The position numbers and the translations under genes were made by a program. This document shows, in pieces, positions 1 through 6,164 of a stretch of 38,517 nucleotides of DNA (the stretch's first letter is position 1; every line of letters begins with the position of its first letter). The stretch is from Planctomycetota bacterium (GTDB lineage Bacteria; Planctomycetota; J058). Below the pieces are notes generated by a model. The model did not search any database, was not told the origin of the DNA, and worked only from the letters and a program-made list of their open reading frames with translations. The stretch spans positions 1 through 38,517 of the forward strand of contig JAHBXY010000085.1 in assembly GCA_019636275.1 (NCBI GenBank), given 5' to 3'.

Positions 1-486
1 CCCGGGGTCGGCCGGCGGCGTCGTGGCAGCGGGCCGCGGCGCGCCCAGGCAGGCGGCCGCGCCGAGCAGCAGCCACATCCACGGGTCGACGATGAACGCC
101 GTGTCGCCGTAGTGCCACGTGCCCGAGAACGGCAGCCACGGGCGGACCCCGTAGGTGTTCAGGCCGTCGAGCGCCAGGTGCGAGAGCAGGCCCAGGGCGG
201 CGGCGGCGATCAGGGCCCGCGCGCGCGGCCGCTCGGGGAGGCGGCGGCCGAGCCAGGTCATCACCAGGCCGAGGAGGACGGCCTGGACGGCCAGGCCGAC
301 GAGCGCGTGCGTCAGGCCGCGGTGGTGGCACAGGTACCAGGGCTGACCGCCGCGCAGGACGCCGACGACGTCGAGGTCCGGGAGGTTGGCCGCGACGACG
401 AGCGTGGAGGTGGCCAGGGGACCGAGGCGCTCGCCGCCCATGCGCGCCAGGGCCAGGCCGCAGAGAGTGTGCGTCGCGTTGTCCAT
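1..486 (-). CDS. YdjM/DUF457-type membrane-bound metal-dependent hydrolase (C-terminus off the left edge)
   Basis: The minus-strand frame from ATG 486 runs to the window edge (162 codons visible) and is open throughout. It begins MDNATHTLCGLALARMG, the signature opening of the YdjM/YbcI (DUF457) family of inner-membrane proteins annotated as metal-dependent hydrolases. Further conserved His/Asp positions follow: NLPDLDVV, a CHHRGLTHA segment near residues 57-65, and SHLALDGLNTYG about 45 residues later. Several hydrophobic stretches (VGLAVQAVLLGLVMTWL and ALIAAAALGLL) fit an integral membrane protein. A GAGG-containing site (GGCGAGGTGCCC) precedes the ATG and supports this start. The substrate is unknown for the family. 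The 3' end is outside the window. Confidence 0.85.
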   Translation of the reverse strand, partial: MDNATHTLCGLALARMGGERLGPLATSTLVVAANLPDLDVVGVLRGGQPWYLCHHRGLTHALVGLAVQAVLLGLVMTWLGRRLPERPRARALIAAAALGLLSHLALDGLNTYGVRPWLPFSGTWHYGDTAFIVDPWMWLLLGAAACLGAPRPAATTPPADPG

Positions 487-565
487 GGGCACCTCGCCGA
501 CGGAGCCCGCCGGAGCTCCTCGGTCTTCAAGCTCGATCCGGAGAGGCCCCGGCGCGAAGAGCCGA

Positions 566-832
566 CTACTCCTCCTCGTCGCCCACGCGGCGCGGCGTGG
601 CCAGGCGCAGGAGGCGGTGGCCGTAGCGGTCGAGCACCTCGCGCAGGACCTCGGCCGGGTCGGGGGCGGCGCCCTCGGGGTCGAGGCGGTAGGCGCGCCC
701 GAGGGCCTCGAGCAGGCGCACGTGCCGCTCCTCGAGCACCACGTCGGTGCGAACGGCGCCGCGGGGCAGGGCCGCCTTCTTCTTCGTCGCCCGGGGCGCG
801 GACTTCTTGCGAGGAGCGGTCTTGCGGGCCAC
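566..832 (-). CDS. Small protein with Lys/Arg/Ala-rich N-terminal tail, function unknown
   Basis: The 88-residue product has a histone-H1-like basic N-terminus (MARKTAPRKKSAPRATKKK), then a predicted helical region (about residues 30-75) and an acidic end, DEEE. I do not recognise the family. The tail suggests nucleic acid binding, but that is inference. The start is GTG 832 with no Shine-Dalgarno sequence. A TAGGCT hexamer sits 6 nt upstream, the arrangement seen at several other starts here and suggestive of a leaderless mRNA. Codon third positions are G/C-rich, as in the neighbouring real genes. It diverges from sppA. Confidence 0.6.
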   Translation of the reverse strand: MARKTAPRKKSAPRATKKKAALPRGAVRTDVVLEERHVRLLEALGRAYRLDPEGAAPDPAEVLREVLDRYGHRLLRLATPRRVGDEEE

Positions 833-838
833 GGGTCC

Positions 839-844
839 AGCCTA
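839..844 (-). promoter_or_regulatory. Putative -10 element (TAGGCT), leaderless arrangement
   Basis: On the minus strand TAGGCT lies 6 nt before the GTG at 832. A -10 here would place the transcript 5' end at or next to the start codon. No -35 is recognisable. Confidence 0.4.
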
Positions 845-930
845 CATGAGACCGCGCCCCTGCGCCGGGCCGGAGCGCGCGCGGCGAGCGCGCTCCCGAG
901 GCCGCGGGCCCCGGGCCGCGCGGCCCGTGG

Positions 931-936
931 TAACCT
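931..936 (+). promoter_or_regulatory. Putative -10 element of sppA operon (TAACCT)
   Basis: TAACCT lies 32 nt upstream of the sppA ATG in an otherwise very GC-rich spacer. An AGAGGA ribosome-binding-like site follows about 6 nt before the ATG. The -35 is not recognisable, so this is tentative. Confidence 0.3.
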
Positions 937-968
937 CTGCGCCTTCCGCTCCGACCGCAGAGGACCCC

Positions 969-2090
969 ATGTCGAGCGAGTTCGTCCCCCTCAACGACCC
1001 GCCCCCGCCGGACAAGGCCGGCGCGCCGGAGGAGGGCCCGCCGCCGGTCGCGCGGGCGGTCCCGCCGCGCGTGCCCCCGCGCCGCGGGGTCCCGGGGCCC
1101 GTGTGGGTCCTCCTCGGGTGCCTGCTCCTGGGGGGCTGCGCGCTGTTCGGCATGGTCGCGGCCATCGGCGGCTCCGGGCTCGGCATGGCGCGGGCGGGCG
1201 CGCTCATCGAGGAGACCGTCCAGGGCAAGGGCGACGCGAAGGTCGTGCTGGTCGAGCTCGAGGGGATGATCGCCCGCGTCCAGGGCGGCGGCCTGTTCGG
1301 GGGCGGGGTCGACCTCGTCGACCGCCTGCGGCGCGAGCTCGAGGCGGCCGCCGACGACAAGGACGTCAAGGCGCTCGTCCTGTCGATCGACAGCCCCGGC
1401 GGGACGGTCACGGCCAGCGACCAGATCTGGAAGCACGTCAAGCGCTTCCGCGAGAAGACCGGCCGCCCGGTGGTCATCCACATGGGCGCGCTGTGCGCGT
1501 CGGGGGGCTACTACATCGCGGTCGCCGGCGACGAGATCGTCTGCGAGCCGACGACGATCACGGGGAGCATCGGCGTCGTCCTCTCCACGCTCAACTTCCA
1601 TGACCTGCTGGAGAAGTACGGCATCCGCGACGTGACCATCACCAGCGGCCCCAACAAGGACCTGCTCAACCCGACCGGCCCCCTGCGCGAGGAGCACCTG
1701 CGGATCCTCAAGCAGATGGTCGACGAGACGCACGCGCGGTTCACGCGGCTCGTCCACGAGGGCCGGGGGCGCACGGGCCTGACGCTCGAGGAGGTCCAGG
1801 CGCTGGCGGACGGTCGGATCTTCACGGCGGACCAGGCGCTGGCGCAGAAGCTCGTCGACCACATCGGCTACCGGCAGGACGCGCTCGACCGCGCGGCCAG
1901 CCTGGCGGGCGTCGCCGGCGCCGACGTGCGCCTCGTCCGCTACGCGCGGCCGCCGACGCTGGCCGACCTCCTGTCGGCGTCGGCGCGGCTGCCGGGGGCG
2001 GCGGGCGGCGGCGAGCCGCGGCTCGACCCGGCGTTGCTCGACGACCTGGCGACGCCGCGCCTCATGGTCCTGTGGCGCGGCGGGCGCTGA
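969..2090 (+). CDS. sppA: Signal peptide peptidase SppA, short (36-kDa type)
   Basis: This is a membrane-bound serine protease that degrades leftover signal peptides. The 373-residue product has a proline-rich cytoplasmic N-terminus and one transmembrane segment near residues 42-70. The ClpP/SppA fold follows, with IDSPGGTV. The nucleophile is Ser178 in CASGGYY and the general base is Lys230 in SGPNKD. The 52-residue Ser-Lys spacing equals that of the short Bacillus-type SppA (S147/K199). ITGSIGVV precedes the lysine loop. ATG 969 is chosen because it gives a normal N-terminus and has AGAGGA upstream; an in-frame extension to 747 would run through non-coding-looking sequence. It is first in an operon, with 10 bp to the carbamoyltransferase, although no functional link to sugar modification is established. 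Confidence 0.95.
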   Translation: MSSEFVPLNDPPPPDKAGAPEEGPPPVARAVPPRVPPRRGVPGPVWVLLGCLLLGGCALFGMVAAIGGSGLGMARAGALIEETVQGKGDAKVVLVELEGMIARVQGGGLFGGGVDLVDRLRRELEAAADDKDVKALVLSIDSPGGTVTASDQIWKHVKRFREKTGRPVVIHMGALCASGGYYIAVAGDEIVCEPTTITGSIGVVLSTLNFHDLLEKYGIRDVTITSGPNKDLLNPTGPLREEHLRILKQMVDETHARFTRLVHEGRGRTGLTLEEVQALADGRIFTADQALAQKLVDHIGYRQDALDRAASLAGVAGADVRLVRYARPPTLADLLSASARLPGAAGGGEPRLDPALLDDLATPRLMVLWRGGR

Positions 2091-2100
2091 GGAGGAGCCG

Positions 2101-3927
2101 GTGACGTACGTCCTGGGGATCAGCGCCTTCTACCACGACAGCGCCGCCTGCCTGGTCAGGGACGGCGAGCTCGTGGCCGCCGCGCAGGAGGAGCGCTTCA
2201 CGCGCAAGAAGCACGACGCGCGCTTCCCGCGCAACGCCGTCGACTACTGCCTGCGCGAGGCGGGGATCACCGTCTCGCACCTCGACCACGTGGCCTTCTA
2301 CGACAAGCCGCTGCTCAAGTTCGAGCGCCTGCTCCAGACCTACCTGGGCACGGCGCCGCGCGGGCTGCGCTCGTTCGTCATGGCCATGCCGGTGTGGCTG
2401 AAGGAGAAGCTGGGCACGGCCGGGCTGATCCGCAAGGAGCTGCCGGGCTACAGGAAGCGCATCCTCTTCGGCGAGCACCACGAGTCGCACGCCGCGTCGG
2501 CCTTCTACCCGTCGCCCTTCGAGGAGGCGGCGGTGCTCACGATCGACGGCGTGGGCGAGTGGGCCACGACGACGTTCGGCCGCGGCAAGGGCCACGAGCT
2601 GGAGCTGCTGGGGCAGATCGACTTCCCGCACTCGATCGGGCTGCTCTACTCGGCGTTCACCTACTACACCGGCTTCAAGGTGAACTCGGGAGAGTACAAG
2701 GTCATGGGCCTGGCGCCCTACGGCCAGCCGCGGTTCGTCGACGCCATCCTGTCGAAGATCATGGACCTGCGCGAGGACGGCTCGTTCCACCTGCGCATGG
2801 ACTACTTCGACTACATGAGCGGCCTGCGCATGACCTCGAGCCGCTTCGACGACGTGTTCGGCGGGCCGCCGCGCACGGCCGAGGCGCAGCTCACGCAGCG
2901 CGAGATGGACCTCGCCGCGTCCGTGCAGGTCGTGACCGAGATGGCGATGGAGAGGCAGGCGCGCCACGTCAAGGAGGTCACGGGGGCCGACTACCTGTGC
3001 ATGGCCGGCGGCGTGGCGCTCAACTGCGTGTCGAACGGCAAGCTCCTGCGCAAGGGGATCTTCAAGGACATCTTCGTCCAGCCGGCCGCCGGCGACGCCG
3101 GCGGCGCGCTCGGCGTGGCCATGGCCGTGTGGCACAAGTACCTGGGCAAGCCCCGCATGGTCTCGCCCGACGGGCGCGACGCGATGAAGGGCTCGCTCCT
3201 CGGGCCGGCGCCGGACCACGACGACGCGAAGCGCCACCTGACCTCGATCGGGGCGCCGTTCCGCGAGCTGTCCGAGGAGGAGCTCCCGGGCGTCCTCGCC
3301 GAGCTGCTCGAGCAGGGCAACGTCATCGGCCTCTGCCAGGGGCGCATGGAGTTCGGGCCGCGGGCGCTGGGCGGGCGCTCGATCATCGGCGACCCGCGCT
3401 CGCGCGACATGCAGAAGACGATGAACCTCAAGATCAAGTACCGCGAGTCGTTCCGCCCGTTCGCGCCCGCGTGCCTGCCCGAGGACGTCGCCGACTGGTT
3501 CGAGCACGACCGGCCGTCGCCCTACATGCTCATGGTCGCGCCGGTGCTCGAGAAGCACCGCATCGCCATGACGGAGGAGCAGCAGAAGCTCTTCGGCATC
3601 GAGAAGCTCAACGTGCCGCGGTCGTCGGTGCCGGCGATCACCCACGTCGACTACTCGGCGCGCATCCAGACGGTCGACGAGCGCGACAACCCGGTCTTCT
3701 ACCGGGTGATCAAGGCGTTCAAGGAGCGCACGGGGGTGCCGATCCTCGTGAACACGTCCTACAACGTGCGCGGCGAGCCGATCGTGTGCACGGCCGAGGA
3801 CGCCTACCGCTGCTTCATGCGCACCGAGATGGACTACCTGCTCATCGCGCGCTGCCTGATCAAGAAGCCGGAGCAGCCGAAGTTCGACGACAAGGGCGAC
3901 TGGCGCAAGGAGTTCGAGCTCGACTGA
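2101..3927 (+). CDS. Carbamoyltransferase of the NodU/CmcH/TobZ family
   Basis: These enzymes transfer a carbamoyl group from carbamoyl phosphate, through a carbamoyl-AMP intermediate, to a hydroxyl on a sugar or antibiotic. The 608-residue length is typical. The N-terminal Kae1-like domain shows GISAFYHDSAACL at the start, the metal-binding HESH at residues 127-130, DGVGEWATT, and GGVALNCVSNGKL. The C-terminal NodU domain shows FGPRALGGRS (about 418-427) and VPILVNTSYNVRGEP. The start is GTG 2101 behind a GGAGGAG ribosome binding site, 10 bp after sppA. Its stop overlaps the ATG of the next gene (TGATG), so the two are translationally coupled. The pairing with an SxtJ-like membrane protein and RmlA suggests O-carbamoylation of a surface glycan; the acceptor cannot be read from sequence. 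Confidence 0.95.
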   Translation: MTYVLGISAFYHDSAACLVRDGELVAAAQEERFTRKKHDARFPRNAVDYCLREAGITVSHLDHVAFYDKPLLKFERLLQTYLGTAPRGLRSFVMAMPVWLKEKLGTAGLIRKELPGYRKRILFGEHHESHAASAFYPSPFEEAAVLTIDGVGEWATTTFGRGKGHELELLGQIDFPHSIGLLYSAFTYYTGFKVNSGEYKVMGLAPYGQPRFVDAILSKIMDLREDGSFHLRMDYFDYMSGLRMTSSRFDDVFGGPPRTAEAQLTQREMDLAASVQVVTEMAMERQARHVKEVTGADYLCMAGGVALNCVSNGKLLRKGIFKDIFVQPAAGDAGGALGVAMAVWHKYLGKPRMVSPDGRDAMKGSLLGPAPDHDDAKRHLTSIGAPFRELSEEELPGVLAELLEQGNVIGLCQGRMEFGPRALGGRSIIGDPRSRDMQKTMNLKIKYRESFRPFAPACLPEDVADWFEHDRPSPYMLMVAPVLEKHRIAMTEEQQKLFGIEKLNVPRSSVPAITHVDYSARIQTVDERDNPVFYRVIKAFKERTGVPILVNTSYNVRGEPIVCTAEDAYRCFMRTEMDYLLIARCLIKKPEQPKFDDKGDWRKEFELD

Positions 3928-4814
3928 TGACCTCGCCGATCCAGAACACCACCGCCCCGGGCCTCGCAGCCGGCCGGCCCCCCACCGGCGCGGCCGTGCT
4001 CCCCGACCTCTACAAGGCCCATGGCGACCCGGTCGAGGAGCGCGCCCGCCTGCGCGGCGAGGCGCGCAAGCTCGGGGTCGCGTTCTTCGTCTTCTTCTCG
4101 CTGATCATCGGCGGGCTGAGCCTGATCGCCTTCAACGGGGCGCTGCGGCCCGGGGTCGTCGTCTCTTTCGCCGCGCCGGCGGGCCGCGCGGCGATCGACG
4201 TGGCGCTCTGGGACGGGGTCACCGACGGCTGGCGCGCGCGCTGGTCGGACGGGCAGGCGACCCCGCTGGACGCGCTGGTCGTCGCCGGCCGCGAGGCCGC
4301 GGTGGACCCCGCCGAGCTGAAGGGGCTCGTCCCGCTCCGCCTGCAGGTCGTGGACGCGGCGGGCCGGCGGCGCGACCTGGGCGCCGCCTACGTCGTCCCG
4401 CTCGGCGCGGCCCGGGTGGCCGCCCTCGAGCTGCCCGACGGGACGACCGCCCGGGCCGTCCCGTCGTTCGTCCACGCCGTGCGCACGGCGAAGCTCCTGG
4501 GGGTCGTGCCCACGCACTGCCTCATGTCGATCGGCGCCCTGCTCGGCCTCGTCGGCGTCGTCGCGCCCGCCCTGCTCGTCCCGTTCTACCGCTTCTGGAT
4601 GGGCTACGTGGCCGCGCCGCTCGGCTGGTTCAACACGCGGCTGATCCTCGGCCTGGTCTTCTTCCTCATGTTCACGCCCATGGCGCTGGTCCTGTGGCTG
4701 AAGCGCCGCGGGCGGCCGGAGGACGACCCGCTCGGCCTGGCCGAGCGGCCGGGCAGCTACTGGCGGCGGCGCGAGCGGCCGCGGGCGCGGACCCACTTCG
4801 AGCGCACGTTCTGA
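3927..4814 (+). CDS. SxtJ-family membrane protein with an extracytoplasmic insertion
   Basis: The 295-residue product is translationally coupled to the carbamoyltransferase. The C-terminal part (about 190-290) carries the SxtJ pattern: a hydrophobic pair ending LLVPFYRFWMGYVAAPLG, then WFNTRLILGLVFFLMFTP and a closing SYWRRR...FERTF. SxtJ proteins usually sit beside NodU-type carbamoyltransferases and are short. Here the first membrane helix (about 49-70) is separated from the second (about 192) by roughly 120 residues rich in Val/Ala/Asp that look like a beta-domain outside the membrane. The family's function is not established; a scaffold or membrane tether for the carbamoyltransferase is inference. 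Confidence 0.75.
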   Translation: MTSPIQNTTAPGLAAGRPPTGAAVLPDLYKAHGDPVEERARLRGEARKLGVAFFVFFSLIIGGLSLIAFNGALRPGVVVSFAAPAGRAAIDVALWDGVTDGWRARWSDGQATPLDALVVAGREAAVDPAELKGLVPLRLQVVDAAGRRRDLGAAYVVPLGAARVAALELPDGTTARAVPSFVHAVRTAKLLGVVPTHCLMSIGALLGLVGVVAPALLVPFYRFWMGYVAAPLGWFNTRLILGLVFFLMFTPMALVLWLKRRGRPEDDPLGLAERPGSYWRRRERPRARTHFERTF

Positions 4815-4844
4815 CGCAGGGGGGGCCTCCCTGACGAGGGCCAC

Positions 4845-5726
4845 ATGAAGGGCATCATCCTCGCCGGCGGCGCCGGCACCCGGCTGCATCCGCTGACGAT
4901 CGCCGTGAGCAAGCAGCTCATGCCGATCTACGACAAGCCGATGATCTACTACCCGCTCTCCGTCCTCATGCTGGCGGGGATCCGGGACGTGCTGATCATC
5001 TCCACGCCGCAGGACCTGCCGCGCTTCCGCCAGCTCCTCGGCGACGGGGCGCAGTTCGGCGTGCGGTTCAGCTACGCCGAGCAGCCGCGGCCGGAGGGGC
5101 TGGCGCAGGCGTTCGTGATCGGGGCCGACTTCGTCGGCGACGGGCCGTCGTGCCTGGTGCTCGGCGACAACGTGTTCTACGGGCACGGCCTCGTGCGCAC
5201 CCTGCGCGAGGCGGCCGGCCTGCGCGAGGGCGCCATGATCTTCGCCTACCCCGTGCGCGACCCCGAGCGCTACGGCGTGGTCGAGTTCGACGAGGGCGGC
5301 AAGGTCCTGAGCATCGAGGAGAAGCCGCGCCGGCCGCGCTCGCGCTACGCCGTCCCCGGCCTCTACTTCTACGACGCGCAGGTGGTCGAGGTCGCGCGCG
5401 CGCTCAAGCCCTCCCCGCGCGGCGAGCTCGAGATCACGGACGTCAACCGCGTCTACCTGGAGCGCGGCGCCCTGCGCTGCCTGACCCTCGGCCGCGGCAC
5501 CGCCTGGCTCGACACCGGGACGCACGAGAGCCTGCTCGAGGCGTCGGCGTTCATCGGCGCCATCCAGAACCGGCAGGGCCTGCTCGTCTCCTGCCCCGAG
5601 GAGATCGCCTTCCGCCAGGGGTGGATCGACGCCGACCAGCTCCGCCGGCAGGCCGAGCCCATGGCCAAGAACGACTACGGCCGCTACCTGCTGGAGCTGC
5701 TCGAGCACGGCGCCGAGGCGCCGTAG
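4845..5726 (+). CDS. rmlA: Glucose-1-phosphate thymidylyltransferase RmlA
   Basis: This enzyme makes dTDP-glucose from dTTP and glucose-1-phosphate, the first step to dTDP-L-rhamnose and other dTDP-deoxysugars in the cytosol. The 293 residues match the usual length of about 290. Visible motifs are the nucleotide-binding LAGGAGTRLHPLT (6-18), the SKQLMPIYDKPMIYYPLS block, EQPRPEGLAQAF, LGDNVFYGHGL, and FDEGGKVLSIEEKP. Near the C-terminus come EITDVNRVYL and AWLDTGTHESLLEAS. It lies 30 bp after the SxtJ-like gene, so it is probably the last gene of the operon. rmlB, rmlC and rmlD are absent here and must lie elsewhere if rhamnose is made. A repeat-rich convergent spacer follows. Confidence 0.95.
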   Translation: MKGIILAGGAGTRLHPLTIAVSKQLMPIYDKPMIYYPLSVLMLAGIRDVLIISTPQDLPRFRQLLGDGAQFGVRFSYAEQPRPEGLAQAFVIGADFVGDGPSCLVLGDNVFYGHGLVRTLREAAGLREGAMIFAYPVRDPERYGVVEFDEGGKVLSIEEKPRRPRSRYAVPGLYFYDAQVVEVARALKPSPRGELEITDVNRVYLERGALRCLTLGRGTAWLDTGTHESLLEASAFIGAIQNRQGLLVSCPEEIAFRQGWIDADQLRRQAEPMAKNDYGRYLLELLEHGAEAP

Positions 5727-5740
5727 AGGCCCTCCGGCCT

Positions 5741-5790
5741 CGCGCGGGCGACGACGGACGTATCGCTTCTTCGAGCCCGCGTGCCCCCCC
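5741..5790 (-). repeat. Partial, diverged copy of the 3'-end repeat (second subtype)
   Basis: The stretch GCGGGCGACGACG, then CTTCGAGCCCGCG, matches the core of the tandem elements at 37.0-37.3 kb. The flanking arms are mostly lost. Confidence 0.5.
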
Positions 5791-5868
5791 TCGCCCCGTG
5801 GTGCGTAGCACGACGTCTCGCCGGTCGTGCGAAGCGCGACGTCTCAGCCCTCGAACCTTATCGAGGGG

Positions 5869-6164
5869 GCCGCAGCCGTCGTCACACGGGGCCGCCCTGG
5901 CCACGGGTGGAATGCAACCGCGAGCGAGGCGAGGCCGTGGAGGCCGAGGCGAGGGGGGGCGCGCGCGGGTCGTATCGATCGCCGGATCCCCGGTGGGCCG
6001 CCGGAGCGAGCGGGAGGCCCGCGGCTGCGGACTCGGACGAGCGATAGATCCCGCCTGGACTGCGGCGCCGCAGCCGAGGGACGGAGCTCGCGGAGGCGGG
6101 CCACACCGACGACCCGCGCGCGCCCGCCCTCGCCCGGCATCCGCGGCCGCAGCCGTCGATCACA
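5869..6164 (-). repeat. Stop-codon-associated palindromic element, copy A (interrupted loop)
   Basis: Read on the minus strand, the element starts directly after the TAG at 6165-6167 with TGTGATCGACGGCTGC and continues through a NotI-like GCGGCCGC. One stem arm is 6109-6134; the other, 5948-5974, is identical over 27 nt to the left arm of copy B. The loop sequence (5975-5989) is intact, but about 119 bp (5990-6108) is inserted between it and the first arm. The far end carries the conserved CCACCCGTGGC block and a second TGTGA-CGACGGCTGCGGCC at about 5869-5886. No open frame or transposase is associated with it. Confidence 0.8.

Larger units (their letters stand above)
5727..6164. other. Convergent intergenic region filled with repeat elements
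   Basis: This 438-bp gap lies between rmlA (+) and the DUF4388 gene (-). I see no credible gene: third-position bias is lost and the small reading frames read through repeats. It holds a partial element related to the 37.0-37.3 kb repeats (about 5741-5790). Next come two near-identical units, GTGCGTAGCACGACGTCTC and GTGCGAAGCGCGACGTCTC (about 5801-5846), and a CCCTCG/CGAGGG hairpin ending near 5867. A large element of the stop-codon-associated family occupies 5869-6164. Confidence 0.75.

Noticed and set aside
747..968. Longer N-terminus for SppA
   Set aside because: This would overlap the divergent gene at 566-832 and lose the ribosome binding site and normal N-terminus seen at ATG 969.
312..1862. 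516-codon open frame on the minus strand opposite sppA, and similar very long frames opposite other genes (6456-9146 plus, 27848-30820 plus)
   Set aside because: They mirror real genes with recognisable domains on the other strand. Long antisense frames are expected at this GC content; the translations are low-complexity and lack domain patterns.
5801..5846. Possible CRISPR-like array from the two similar 19-bp units
   Set aside because: There are only two units with an 8-bp spacer and no cas genes; this is better described as a short direct repeat.
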